Assembly (NCBI RefSeq): GCF_900113045.1
Contig: NZ_FONY01000016.1
Location: 1 to 64,000 of the forward strand
DNA from: Thermoflexibacter ruber
Lineage (GTDB): Bacteria; Bacteroidota; Bacteroidia; Cytophagales; Thermoflexibacteraceae
Direction of reading: 5' to 3'
Length of the DNA: 64,000 nucleotides
Positions 53,208 through 63,900 of this stretch are shown here, one piece after another; within the stretch, counting starts at the first letter, position 1; each line of letters begins with the position of its first letter. The translations under genes were made by a program, and so were the position numbers. Below the pieces are notes generated by a model, which saw nothing but the letters and a program-made list of their open reading frames with translations, ran no database searches and was not told the origin of the DNA.

Positions 53208-54422
53208 TTATTTATTTGCTTTTAGCTGTTTCAATTCACAGTTATATGGAGTAATGTCTTTGGAAATATTTTTAAAATTATTTGCTGCATCTAAGTTTGC
53301 AAAAGTCTGATTCTGATTATTTTTAATACAAATCCTTGATTCTAAGGCAATTTCACCATTTTCATTTTTAGTTTTTGGGTCGACTATGCCATCATAAAAG
53401 ATGTGAGGCACATCTTTACCAAACTTCAACTTGAAACGAAACATTTGCCCGAACCTTCCTTTCCCTGTGGGTCTGACGTTGGCTCTTTGATAAACGTTAT
53501 CATGAATGTAAATTCCCGTAGGGTAAGGATAATAAGCCTCATCTTTGATAGGATTTTCCGTCATAAAATAGCTAATAATACCCGTACCTACAGATTTATT
53601 GTTAATAATGTCATTTTCAAAAACTTCCACATTATTAGTCGCTAAAATCAAGATTCCTGTGCCATCAGGAACTTTGGCTACGATGTTTCCTTTGGGTGCA
53701 AAGTTGGGGAGGTTATTATCATGGATTTTGTTTCTGAACACCCTGACATTTCCCCCTTTTTTCTGAATCAAATCGGGCAAATCAAAGACCAATAAACCTC
53801 CAGTATTGTGATATGCTTCATTTTCAAATACATCAGCATTGATAGAGTTTTCTATTTCTATGCCCGCTACGTTGTGGTATGCCTTAGAGTTTTTTACCAC
53901 GATGTCCTTAGATTGCCCTACGTAAATCCCTGCATCAGAAGCTCCAATCGCTACACACTTATCTATCAGCACATTGGTGCATTGGACGGGGTACAAGCCA
54001 TAGCCTCCGTTTTTCTTATTGGGCTTGCCTGTCCATTCTGTTTTTACCTCTCTAAAAGTAATTCCATTGACATTCTGAGTTTTAATCCCATCACCTTTGG
54101 AATCCTGAACAGTTAGCCCTTCTATGGTAATATTTTGAGCATTAGTAACTTTGATACCTTCCGCACCTTCGGTTTGTCCTTTGAAAGAAAGGATAGTTTT
54201 GTCCATGCCCTTGCCTTTGATAGTAATATTTTTCTTATCGTCTAAAGAAAGGCTTGCCGTGAGTTGGAAGTTACCTTCTTCTATTTCAATCACATCGCCA
54301 TCTTTTGCCATGATGAGTTTGGTTTGGAGGCGTTTTTGAAAATCTTTTTGGGCAAAAACCTGCAAAGAAAAAATCAAAGGTAAGAAAATGAGCAGAAATG
54401 ATATTTTTTGCGCTGTTTTCAT
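53208..54422 (-). CDS. Secreted parallel beta-helix protein
   Basis: The 404-residue protein has a signal peptide (about 1-24, ending VFAQ). Many short repeats of the right-handed beta-helix type follow: ITIKGKGMDKTILSF, NITIEGLTVQDSKGDGIKTQ, IVVKNSKAYHNVAGIEIENS, NVEVFENDIINNKSVGTGI and similar. The end has conserved cysteines (SRICIKNNQ, YNCELKQ). The NosD/pectate-lyase-like fold suggests carbohydrate or metal handling at the cell surface. Comparable proteins in Bacteroidota are often near cytochromes or SO_0930-type proteins, which I do not see here. The function is unassigned. It is likely transcribed together with the secreted 203-residue protein. Confidence 0.88.
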   Translation of the reverse strand: MKTAQKISFLLIFLPLIFSLQVFAQKDFQKRLQTKLIMAKDGDVIEIEEGNFQLTASLSLDDKKNITIKGKGMDKTILSFKGQTEGAEGIKVTNAQNITIEGLTVQDSKGDGIKTQNVNGITFREVKTEWTGKPNKKNGGYGLYPVQCTNVLIDKCVAIGASDAGIYVGQSKDIVVKNSKAYHNVAGIEIENSINADVFENEAYHNTGGLLVFDLPDLIQKKGGNVRVFRNKIHDNNLPNFAPKGNIVAKVPDGTGILILATNNVEVFENDIINNKSVGTGIISYFMTENPIKDEAYYPYPTGIYIHDNVYQRANVRPTGKGRFGQMFRFKLKFGKDVPHIFYDGIVDPKTKNENGEIALESRICIKNNQNQTFANLDAANNFKNISKDITPYNCELKQLKANK

Positions 54423-54669
54423 AGGAGTAAAAAATTTTAAAGGTTACTTAAGAAAGTTATATCTAACAGAACTTAAATTTAAGCAATTATTTGTAAATAA
54501 TTTATCTTTTGCAATTAACTTTCTCTGAGTTTCCTTTTACCATACTGCGCTATTTTTAATGCCTCTGCCATATATTCTTGAGTAAAATTTTTTAGTTTTC
54601 TCAATTTCTTAATTTTATTGCCAATCGTCATAGAAATAATTTTTGTAATTGTCTTTATCTTGTTTCAAA

Positions 54670-55589
54670 ATGAAAAAAACAACTATCACATTAGTATTTT
54701 ATTTTTTTGCCTTAGTCTATTTGCACAGCAAAGGATTATATCTGGTTATGTTATAAATGAATCTAAGGAAAGGATACCCTATGCAAGCGTTTTCATTTCT
54801 AACAAGCCTAATATTGGCACATTTACCAATGTGCAAGGTTTTTTTAGCCTTAAAGTAGATATTTCGGATACACTTTTAGTTTCTCATATTGGCTATGAAA
54901 GTATCAAAATAGCAGTAAGTGATTTTATAGGCGCAGTCTTTTTAAAAGAAAGTATGTTTCAACTTAAAGAAATTACGGTATCTACAAATAAAAAAACACG
55001 ATATATCGTCCAAAAACTCGGAGCTTACTGGGAAAAACCAGATATAAATTGGTTTTTGCGTGGTAGAGATAATTATGCTTTATTAATTCCAAATAGCATC
55101 AAGCAAGAAGGGTTTATAAAAAATCTTTACTTTAAAATAAAACATGAGAGAGATAAAAAATCTAAAAAATATAAGAATAGTCAAATTCAGCTAAGAGTCC
55201 GAATTTATGCAGGCATTGATTATCAAAATAGCTCACAGATAGATTTGTTAAGGGAAAATATAATTGTAATAATGAAACAAAGCAGTACGGATATTAATAT
55301 TAGCGTAGAAAAGTACAAGATTCGTTTCCCCAAAGAAGGAGTTATTATTGGAATTGATATTATGGGCTATATAGATAAAAACAATAAGCTGATAGAAGGC
55401 AGTATAGAAGAATGTCGGAAAAACATTTATATAAGGCAGACGAATAAAATTGAGAGAGAAAATAGTTTTTATAAAAACTTCAATACTACAAAATGGTATC
55501 CTATTTCAAAATTTATTAAGCCTCAAACAAATGAAATGATTATTATGAATGTAATGTTTGGAGCGGAAGTCATTTTTGAGGAGTATTGA
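54670..55589 (+). CDS. Secreted carboxypeptidase-regulatory-domain protein with a signal-peptide frameshift
   Basis: The ATG at 54670 opens a signal-like MKKTTITLVFYFF in one frame, while the body (LSLFAQQRIISGYVINESKERIPYASVFISN onward) is in another. A single extra base restores one reading. It could be in the T7 run at 54702-54708 (giving MKKTTITLVFYFF-CLSLFAQQ) or in the A7 run at 54673-54679 (giving MKKNNYHISILFF-CLSLFAQQ). Both restored versions are convincing signal peptides. Without the change the body is only reachable from a TTG at 54618, which gives an odd N-terminus. The body has a carboxypeptidase-regulatory-like domain (about residues 25-105), then about 190 residues of unrecognised sequence. 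It may be phase-variable, a recent mutant or a sequencing error. Confidence 0.65.
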
Positions 55590-55985
55590 TTTTTTTAATT
55601 ATAGATTTCCAACAGATGATGGGTAATGACTCCAATCGTATGATGGTATTTTATCTACCTGTTATCAATTTGATGAGAAAAGTGTTTTTTGAATAAAAAT
55701 CTGTGTTTATCAGCCCAATCCGTATTATCGGTGTTCTATTTGGGAACACTGATGACACAGATTGTACCGATGAAAACGGATTTTTTTAACACATAAAATT
55801 ATCATACATTTGAAAGCACCACCTGACTTAACATTAACTAAATATAAGGCTTTCTAAGCGAAAAAGTAAATTTCCTTTCTATATTTCTGCATTTTTCGTT
55901 GAGTACACTGTATATTTGTGCCTTTCTATTACATCAGTCAAATTACTTTTATTGTAATTTATTGATAAACAAATATTTAAAAGAT
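55590..55985. other. Gene-free interval with a complex palindromic element
   Basis: This 396-bp gap contains the interleaved palindromes at 55698-55782. The part after 55830 is AT-rich. A TTG-started extension of the transporter ORF into it (from 55899) is not convincing. Confidence 0.5.
55698..55782. repeat. Interleaved palindromic element
   Basis: Arms in order: A (55698-55713, AATCTGTG type), B (55717-55732, AATCCGT type), C/C' hairpin (55731-55736 with 55744-55749), A' (55749-55763) and B' (55766-55782). A pairs with A' and B with B', which is a pseudoknot order. A and B are similar to each other, so the nested pairing A-B' and B-A' is also nearly possible. A T run follows. It resembles small dispersed intergenic elements of Bacteroidota. 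Confidence 0.6.
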
Positions 55986-58232
55986 ATGCCGAATGGTTAC
56001 GAAAGAAACAAGAAAAAAGGACTCGGCACTATTCCTGTGTTTTTCTTATCCCTCTCGACCTTAGTAGGAGCAGTGATGTTCTTGCGTTTTGGTTATGTAG
56101 TAGCTCATGTGGGATTACTGTCAGGTTTGGGTATGATTTTATTGGGACACTTAGCTACTATCCCTACTGCCTTAGCCCTTTCAGAAATAGCTACCAATCA
56201 AAAAGTAGAAGGAGGTGGCGAATACTTCATCATTTCGCGCTCTTTTGGGCTTATCATTGGGGCATCTATTGGTATCGTGCTTTACATGGCGCAGGCGGGT
56301 TTAGTAGCAATTTATATTGTTTCTTTTTCTCGTGCCTTAGAGCCTTTTTTTGAGTATTTACTTGCCTCAGATTTAAGTATTTATGTTACGGATTATAGAG
56401 TAGCGAGCATTCCTGCCTTTATTTTTCTTTGCATACTGATTTATTATCGCGGAAATACGATTTTGTACCAATCGCTTTTTGTCGTAGTTCCATTGCTTAC
56501 GGTAGCAGGTGGGCTTTTTTTACTGAGCAAAAACAACTACCACCAGTCTTTGTCTTTGTTGGAAATGAATCAACATATTCCGCATAATCTCCGATTTTTT
56601 GATGTATTTGCTTTTTGCTTTCCTGCTTTTTGTGGTGTTACGGCGGGTTTGGGCTTTTCGGGCAACTTACGCAATCCCAAGCGTGCTATTCCCTTGGGCA
56701 TCATTACCTCTGTCATCTCGGCGATGATTATTTACATTATTGTCATGGTAAAACTGCACTTAGCCGCTTCGCCTACTGAACTTGCCTCTGATAGTTTCTT
56801 GATTTATAAGTTGGCAAAGTCCAACATCATCGTTCCTATTGCTTTAGCGGCGGTTTGTATCTCATCTGCACTTGGCTCTATGCTCATGGCAGGGCGAACT
56901 TTGCAAGGCATGGCGGCGGATAGGGTATTCCCTTCGGTAAGGCTCAATAGATGGCTGGCTCGCGTCCATCGCGACCAAAATTATCTGCCTGAAACGCTCA
57001 ATGCTATTATCATTACAGCCATTTTTGTACTTATTTTAGTTGTTATCAATAACTTGGATTTGCTGCTCCAAGTAGTTTCTGTTTTATTCACGCTCACTTG
57101 TGGCTCTATTTGCTTAATTTCTTTTTTAGAACACTTTGGAGCAGACCCTGCCTACCGTCCTTCGTTTCGTTCTCGCTGGTTTATTTCTTTGATAGGGGCA
57201 GTAGTTTGTATCTTTTTGGGATTCAATATCAAAGCCAATTATACCCTGCTATTTTTAGCCTTTATGGTCTTGGTGTATTTTGGCGTAAGTACCTTCCAAC
57301 ACAAGACGCAAGGCTTATCTGTCATTTTCCAAGGAGTTACTTTTCAAATTAGCCGCCGCTTGCAAGTTTTTTTACAAAAAGTAAAAAAAGAGCCAGAAGC
57401 AGAGCATTGGCGACCTTCTATTGTTTGCTTGTCCTCTGCCTCTTTTGAACGTACCGCTGTTTTTGATTTACTCCGTTGGTTTTCTTATCGTTATGGATTT
57501 GGTACTTATATTCACTTGATTCATGGCTATTTTTCCAAAGAAACCAATATAGAGGCAAAAGAGGCATTTAAAAGATTGGTAAATGTTTCTGAGCAAACAG
57601 AGAGTAATGTATTCATAGACACGCTGATAAGTCCTTCTTTTACCACAGCGATTGTGCAGGTGATTCAGATTCCGGGGATAGCAGGAAAAGAAAACAACGT
57701 AATTTTATTTGAGTTTTCAAAAAATAACTACGAGGAAGCAGAAGATATTGTAGATAACTTTCAGTTGGTGAAAGTGGCGGATTTTGATGTATGTGTGTTG
57801 GCGAGTTCAGAAAGGCATTTTGGCTTTAAAAATGAGATTCACGTCTGGATCACCACCAATGATTATGAAAATGCCAATTTGATGATTTTATTAGCTTATA
57901 TCCTCTTGGGACACCCTGAGTGGAAAGAGGCAAGTATCAAAATTTTTGCTATATATCCCGAAGACGAGTTGGCAGAGGAAAGGCAAAATCTGATGGATTT
58001 GATTTATGCAGGTCGCCTGCCCGTTTCTGCAAATAATGTAGAGTTTCTTTCTCAAAAAGAAAGCGGAGATACTAAGCGAATCATCAACCAAAAATCTAAA
58101 TATGCCGACTTGACCATAGTAGGGATAAGAACCGAACTTATCAAACACAGTGGCTCAGAGGTTTTCAAAGGCTACGATGGAGTGGGCGATGTGCTGTTTG
58201 TCAATACCCAGACGATGAAGATTTTGAGATAA
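55986..58232 (+). CDS. SLC12-like (APC superfamily) cation-chloride/amino-acid transporter
   Basis: I start at the ATG at 55986 (748 residues: MPNGYERNKKKGLGTIPVFFLS). The upstream TTG extension is unlike the family. About 12 membrane helices span residues 14-465. The first, IPVFFLSLSTLVGAVMFLRFGYVVAHVGLLSG, contains the unwound glycine-containing TM1 typical of cation-chloride cotransporters. GVTAGLGFSGNLRNPKRAIPLGII is the TM6-type region. The last 280 residues are a soluble domain like the C-terminal domain of NKCC/KCC-type proteins. Bacterial SLC12 homologues are largely uncharacterised. Proposed cargo includes ions or amino acids, and it cannot be decided here. Confidence 0.88.
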   Translation: MPNGYERNKKKGLGTIPVFFLSLSTLVGAVMFLRFGYVVAHVGLLSGLGMILLGHLATIPTALALSEIATNQKVEGGGEYFIISRSFGLIIGASIGIVLYMAQAGLVAIYIVSFSRALEPFFEYLLASDLSIYVTDYRVASIPAFIFLCILIYYRGNTILYQSLFVVVPLLTVAGGLFLLSKNNYHQSLSLLEMNQHIPHNLRFFDVFAFCFPAFCGVTAGLGFSGNLRNPKRAIPLGIITSVISAMIIYIIVMVKLHLAASPTELASDSFLIYKLAKSNIIVPIALAAVCISSALGSMLMAGRTLQGMAADRVFPSVRLNRWLARVHRDQNYLPETLNAIIITAIFVLILVVINNLDLLLQVVSVLFTLTCGSICLISFLEHFGADPAYRPSFRSRWFISLIGAVVCIFLGFNIKANYTLLFLAFMVLVYFGVSTFQHKTQGLSVIFQGVTFQISRRLQVFLQKVKKEPEAEHWRPSIVCLSSASFERTAVFDLLRWFSYRYGFGTYIHLIHGYFSKETNIEAKEAFKRLVNVSEQTESNVFIDTLISPSFTTAIVQVIQIPGIAGKENNVILFEFSKNNYEEAEDIVDNFQLVKVADFDVCVLASSERHFGFKNEIHVWITTNDYENANLMILLAYILLGHPEWKEASIKIFAIYPEDELAEERQNLMDLIYAGRLPVSANNVEFLSQKESGDTKRIINQKSKYADLTIVGIRTELIKHSGSEVFKGYDGVGDVLFVNTQTMKILR

Positions 58233-58286
58233 AGTATTGAGAAATAACTTGCTTGAAAGGTTATTTCTCAATAATGTATTTTCCTC

Positions 58287-59552
58287 TTAGCCTATTTTTA
58301 CCCAAAAGTAGTTCTTCTTGCCTTTTTGCACTAAAAGGTATTTACCTTTCAAGAACTCAAACTGCATACTTGTTGCTTCGCTTACTTTCTCTTTATTAAT
58401 GCTTACTCCTCCTTCTTTTAACATGCGTCTGGCTTCTCCCTTAGAGGTAAAAATTTGATTTTGAGTTACTACCGAAAGAAAATCTACTATGCTGCTGGTA
58501 TTTTTGTACTCACTTTGGCTAATTTCTATTTGAGGTACGCCCTCAAAAATTTCGTTTAAGATGCGCTCTTCGGTGGCATTAAAATCTGCTAATGTACCCT
58601 TAAACAGTAATTCACTTGCTTTGAGGGCTTGTTGGTAATCACTCTCTGAATGTATGCGAGTGGTCAAGTCTTTGGCTAACTCCCTCTTTACCTTGTTTTT
58701 ATCTGCTTCCTTATCAAAGGCTTCGATAGTTTCTCTGTCCCATAAAGTAAAAACTCGCAGCAGTTTAGGTAAGTCGTCATCAGCTACATTGAGCCAAAAC
58801 TGATAAAATTTGTATGGGCTGGTCATGTTGGCATCGAGCCATACGTTTCCTCCTTCTGACTTTCCGAATTTCTGCCCGTCGGAGCGGGTAAGCAACGGTG
58901 TAGTTAGTGCAAAAGCCTCTCCACTTTCTTTCCTGCGGATAAGTTCTGTTCCCGTAGTGATATTTCCCCACTGGTCAGAGCCACCCATCTGGAGTTTGAT
59001 ATTTTTATTTTTGTAAAGCCAATAAAAATCGTATCCCTGCAAAAGTTGATAGGAAAATTCAGTAAAAGAAATACCTGTTTCTAAGCGTTTTTGTACAGAG
59101 TCTTTGGAAATCATATAGTTGATAGTCAGGTGCTTGCCTACCTCTCTTAAAAACTGTAAAAAGCCAATCTCTTTGAACCAGTCATAATTATTGACCATTT
59201 CTGCCGAGTTAGCCCCACTATCAAAGTCCAAAAACTTTTCCAACTGCTTTTTTATGCAAGTTTGATTGTGTTTTAACACTTCCTCGTCTAAAAACTTGCG
59301 TTCTTCTGATTTGCCAGAGGGGTCGCCTATCATGCCTGTTGCTCCTCCCACTAAGGCAAAAGGCTTGTGTCCTGTGCGTTGGAGATGCACCAATAGCATA
59401 ATTGTTGCCAAATTACCAATGTGCAGGGAACTTGCCGTAGGGTCAAATCCAATGTAACCCGCCGTCATTTCCTTGTTTAGTTGTGCCTCTGTACCGGGGG
59501 TCATGTCATGTAACATGCCTCTCCATTTCAGTTCTTCTACAAAATTTTTCAT
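58287..59552 (-). CDS. tyrS: Tyrosine--tRNA ligase
   Basis: At 421 residues this is a class I TyrRS of the bacterial type. It has the HIGN form of the HIGH motif (LHIGNLATI, residues 43-51), the KFGKS form of the KMSKS motif (about 229-233) and a C-terminal S4 RNA-binding domain (about 345-421). GYDFYWLY and QMGGSDQWGNI are further landmarks. It charges tRNA-Tyr. The ATG at 59552 gives the usual N-terminus (MKNFVEELKWRGMLHDMTPGT). It runs convergent to the SLC12-like transporter, with 54 bp between the stop codons. Confidence 0.97.
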   Translation of the reverse strand: MKNFVEELKWRGMLHDMTPGTEAQLNKEMTAGYIGFDPTASSLHIGNLATIMLLVHLQRTGHKPFALVGGATGMIGDPSGKSEERKFLDEEVLKHNQTCIKKQLEKFLDFDSGANSAEMVNNYDWFKEIGFLQFLREVGKHLTINYMISKDSVQKRLETGISFTEFSYQLLQGYDFYWLYKNKNIKLQMGGSDQWGNITTGTELIRRKESGEAFALTTPLLTRSDGQKFGKSEGGNVWLDANMTSPYKFYQFWLNVADDDLPKLLRVFTLWDRETIEAFDKEADKNKVKRELAKDLTTRIHSESDYQQALKASELLFKGTLADFNATEERILNEIFEGVPQIEISQSEYKNTSSIVDFLSVVTQNQIFTSKGEARRMLKEGGVSINKEKVSEATSMQFEFLKGKYLLVQKGKKNYFWVKIG

Positions 59553-59697
59553 GTTGCAAATTTATAACAATGTGCTTTGGTTTTCAAAACCTCTTTATAA
59601 TGTTTTTTTATAGAAAGTTGAAGGAATATGAACATGAATGTCAAAAAATGCTTAGTTTTAAGAGGCAATTTTCAAATCATCTTAACCTTCCAATTCA

Positions 59698-60906
59698 ATG
59701 ACAGGACTTTTTCTTACAGATAGGCTAAAGAGCTTACTGCCTCGTATTCAAGAATTTATACGCAAAGAGGTTGTTCCATTAGAAAAATTATTAGCAACTA
59801 AACCCTTTATTGATTTAGAAAAAGAAGAACTACTCCATTTAAGGCAAAAAGTAAAGCAAGCAAGTTTATGGGCACCACATCTACCTGAGCATGAAGGGGG
59901 TATGGGCTTATCCTTGACAGAGTTTGGACAAGTCAGCGAAGTTTTGGGCTATTCTCCTTTGGGACATTATGCGTTCAACTGTCAAGCCCCAGATATTGGT
60001 AACATGGAACTATTGCATGCTTACGCTTCTGAGGAATTAAAGAATAAATATTTAAAGCCTTTGCAAAGTGGACAAATTCGCTCTTGTTTTTCTATGACAG
60101 AACCAGAGTTTGCAGGTTCTAATCCTACGCGCATGGCGACCACTGCTACAAAAGAAGGAGGATATTATGTAATTAATGGGCATAAGTGGTTCACCTCCAG
60201 TGCTGACGGGGCAGACTTTGCCGTAGTGATGGCGATGACTGATGCAGAAAATCCGAATCCTTACCTAAGGGCAAGCGTGATAGTAGTACCTACCAATAAT
60301 ACAGGTTTCCAATTAGTTAGAAATATATCTATTATGGGAGAAACCGGCTCAGGACATCATAGTCATGCAGAGGTACGCTATGAGAACTGCAAAGTTCCTA
60401 TTTCTCATCTCATAGGAAAAGAAGGCGAAGGATTCAAACTTGCACAAGAAAGACTCGGACCTGGACGTATCCATCACTGTATGAGGTGGATAGGAATATG
60501 CGAAAGAGTTTTTGAAATGATGTGTAGCTATGCGGCTCAGCGAGAATTGGCGGAGGGAATGCCTATAGCCAGTAAGCAAATGGTGCAGCAATGGATAGCA
60601 GAAAGTAGAGCTAACATCAATGCAGCTCGCTACATGGTGCTACATACAGCGTATGGAATAGATAAGCAAGGGGCTGCTGCGATGAGAGTGGAGATTTCTA
60701 CGATTAAGTTTTTTGTAGCTAATGTATTACAACAGGTCATTGACAGAGCAATTCAGGTGCATGGCGCATTAGGGGTAACAGATGATACGCTTTTATCTTA
60801 TTGGTATAGGCACGAAAGGGCAGCACGTATCTATGATGGTCCTGACGAAGTACACAAATATGTTGTCGCAAGAGAAGAACTAAAGAAGTTTGGTGTGAAG
60901 ATATAA
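59698..60906 (+). CDS. Acyl-CoA dehydrogenase family protein
   Basis: The 402-residue flavoprotein has the three-domain acyl-CoA dehydrogenase layout: an N-terminal helical domain, a middle beta domain with CFSMTEPEFAGSNPT and NGHKWFTSSADGADFAVVMA, and a C-terminal helical domain with AIQVHGALGVTDDT. The end, RAARIYDGPDEVHKYVVARE, carries the segment where short/medium-chain enzymes have or replace the catalytic Glu. It would oxidise acyl-CoA to enoyl-CoA with FAD. The chain length preferred is unknown, and no electron-transfer flavoprotein gene is adjacent. The gene is transcribed alone and ends in a strong bidirectional terminator. Confidence 0.93.
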   Translation: MTGLFLTDRLKSLLPRIQEFIRKEVVPLEKLLATKPFIDLEKEELLHLRQKVKQASLWAPHLPEHEGGMGLSLTEFGQVSEVLGYSPLGHYAFNCQAPDIGNMELLHAYASEELKNKYLKPLQSGQIRSCFSMTEPEFAGSNPTRMATTATKEGGYYVINGHKWFTSSADGADFAVVMAMTDAENPNPYLRASVIVVPTNNTGFQLVRNISIMGETGSGHHSHAEVRYENCKVPISHLIGKEGEGFKLAQERLGPGRIHHCMRWIGICERVFEMMCSYAAQRELAEGMPIASKQMVQQWIAESRANINAARYMVLHTAYGIDKQGAAAMRVEISTIKFFVANVLQQVIDRAIQVHGALGVTDDTLLSYWYRHERAARIYDGPDEVHKYVVAREELKKFGVKI

Positions 60907-60928
60907 GTATTCGTGTAAGCAGCCCAAA

Positions 60929-60970
60929 AATAAAGCCCTGATAATGTTTTAATCAGGGCTTTATTTTTTT
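60929..60970. terminator. Bidirectional terminator between the acyl-CoA dehydrogenase gene and the T9SS protein gene
   Basis: AATAAAGCCCTGAT (60929-60942) is exactly complementary to ATCAGGGCTTTATT (60952-60965): a 14-bp stem with a 9-base loop and a T run to 60970. A-rich sequence on the left lets it serve the minus-strand gene ending at 60975 as well. Confidence 0.9.
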
Positions 60971-60974
60971 CTAT

Positions 60975-63900
60975 CTACTGCTTCAACATCTTTTGGGTCA
61001 TTTTATAAGTGCCTTGCGAAAGTTCTATGATGTATAAACCATTTTTTAAGTGGCTCACGTCAAAATTGTCCTCCATCACATCGCGCTTCTTTTCTATTTC
61101 GCCTGTCATTACTTTCCTGCCCAATTCGTCATAAATCACTATTTGTAAGTTTTCGGCTTGTTTGCTTAATACTTTTACTTTCAGTTCCTCTTGGACAGGA
61201 TTCGGAAAAATGGTGATTTCTGCCCACTCAACAAAGTTAGTATTGGTATTGGGAACGATGTGAAGTTGGAAACGACTATTTTCTGCTCCATTATTGGCAG
61301 TAGTAGTAAAAGTATAAGGCTTGGATTGGAGGTCGTGCAAAATGCCTAATGTTTTATCTTCTAAAATCACTAAAACATTTTCTCTAAAATGAGAAACATG
61401 GGTAGCGGAAATGGTATGCTGCCCGTTTTCATAGGTCATGAAATACAAGGGAATTACTTGCCTTTGAGTAAGTGAAGGCAAGCCGTTAATGGCGATTCTT
61501 TTATCTTTATTTTTAGTATAGAAATTAGGTGCATTGTTGGAGTTAAGCATGACCTTTTCCATATCAAAGTTGGTATCTATCTCTTCGGTAGCTTTGGCAT
61601 AAAAAGATATGATAGTTCCGTCAGCGATTCTACTATTTTTTAGTTCTATGCGTAAGAAACCCTCCAGTTCATTTTTCTCTTCTCTTTCCTCTGTCCTAAA
61701 AAACTGAGGATTGGAGTAACCACTTGTGGTTCTTACGGTATTGTCCATAGTCAGCGTACCGTTGGTAGTTGCTCTGACAAAAAAGCCTTGCGAGGACTGA
61801 ATCTCGGCAGTCCCGCCGTTAGAGCCAACAGGTGTGCCTTGGATGTAATAATCAAAAATGCCTGTGTACTGCCCTGTCGCTATCCTTCGCCAAATGCCTG
61901 TGGTTACGATGCTACTATTTAAGCCATATAAGGTAGTCCAATTGATAGGAGAGGGGTAAGGATTACCTACTAAATTCCAGCCTGATTGTGCGGCACCGCC
62001 TCGAGTGATGGGTACGTTTACCGTTCCATTATTCAAGTATCCTCTGAAGTTCATGGTTACACCCGAATTGAGATTGGCGATGTAGCCTCTGCCAACTTCT
62101 AAGACTTCGTTGATAGCGGGACAACGCCAGCCTGCTTGGGGAGCAGCGCCTCCCTCAAAAATAGCATTATTCCCTTCTACGTATTTAAAGAAAGTAGGAA
62201 AATTAGAGGCAGTATAAAAAGGATTGAACCAATAATAAGGGTTTACCCCAACATCTAAGACCAAGTTCATAATGGGAGCAAAATCAGACACCCTTGTACC
62301 TTGCACAGGAGAGGAGAAGTAAGTATAGCCTAAGCCCACAGGTCTTGGAGCATAAGGGGTTACGTATCGTTGGACAATCACGTTCCTATTGGTATTCATA
62401 GGGTTAGTACCTAAAATGCTATAGGTATTGTTAATGAGCATGGCAGTATAGTTGGCAGTAGAAAGTAGTGCTAAGTTATTGTCTATGTAGAAATTGCCCA
62501 CTGCAAGCCTAAGCAATCGCTTGACAGCAATCAGTTGCGAACTACCTACAAATAAATCGTCATTGTTATTGACAGTAAGATAGTTAAAAGTCAATCTTCC
62601 CGAAACAATGGTGTTTTTCTGCGAAAGATTGTAAGGAGGGAGATGGCAGTCATTCTCAAAAATGACAGTTTCTGTCCCTTCTCCACTGTTAAAAGTTCCA
62701 CCAGAGCGTTGGAAAAGCCTTTTTACTGAAAGTTGTGCGTTGCTGTTCATAGTAAAAGTTCCCCCTTCTAAGTAAACCGCATGAGCAGCAGAGTTAGTAT
62801 TCATGGTTACAGCCCCGCTACGTATAACCACGGTGAACGCGTCAGAGGGAATAGCATATTCAGTAGTGGGTAGTAGCTGTTCAGGAGTCCAGTTATCAGC
62901 TACATTCCAGTTGCCTGTACCTGCGGTGCTTGCCGTATTGCCTATGCCTCCTGTCCAAAGTCTTTGCACTTCTATCGCACCTATGTCAGGGATACAAGAG
63001 CGAATATAGCCAAAGCGGTCATCATTTACTTCTGGGGAAAGTACTGCTCCTTTCTCAGCAGCAGGGCTTTTAGGTACTATCATCACGTCCTCAGCGTAAT
63101 CAAAAAGAAACTGAGGGTCTTGGTTAAAAATGCAAGTTCCTGCATCATAAGAAATGTTGGGGTGTGCCGTAGCAAAAGAAGTTTCATCTTCTTCAAAAAG
63201 GCAGTTAAACATCGAGGGAAAAATACCACCTATGTTATTGGCAGTGACGCTGTTTGGGCTTGGTACATTATCTCTATTTCCCCAAAAAAGTGTATTGTAT
63301 ATATCTATGGTTTCAAAAGAACCTCCTCCCGAACCTTGTACGAACATTCCCGCTCCCTGATTAGCTGTATTGCCTTTGAAAGTAATATGTTGAACTTTCG
63401 TATTATCGCATTGAAACAGCAAGATACCACCACCATTATTGGTAGCTATGTTGTCATTAAAAATCATATTCGTTAGGTTGAGATTGTTGCAATTAGAGGC
63501 AAAAATCCCCCCTCCTGCATTAGCCTCATTGTTGAGAAAAGTAGCTTTGGAAATGGTATTGCTTGGGTAAGTATCCCAGCCTGTAACGCTGTTTAAATAT
63601 ACTGCTCCTCCAGCCCCTGCGGTTACTTTATTATCTCTAAAAGTCAAATCCGCGTAAAAATCTGTAACTACTACGCTGGAGGCCACATAAATAGCTCCTC
63701 CTGTGGAGGTAGCCGTATTATTCCCAAAAAAGATGTTATTGGCTTTCATTTCCCCAGAGGCATAGTAAATAGCTCCCCCTGAGGTAGCTGCAATATTATT
63801 ATCTAAACCAAATCCACCTATGACGGTATAGCCACTGCTCATATTAGAAAGGTAAATCAAAGAGTTGTCCGAGTACATTCCCCCGCCCAGTGAAGCATAA

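Noticed and set aside
55899-55985. TTG-started 29-codon extension of the SLC12-like transporter
   Set aside because: The extension is Cys/Tyr-rich and unlike family members. The ATG at 55986 starts the expected cytoplasmic N-terminus.
62964-63476. 170-codon plus-strand frame inside the beta-helix T9SS gene
   Set aside because: Antisense to repeats of a well-supported secreted protein. The composition follows from those repeats.
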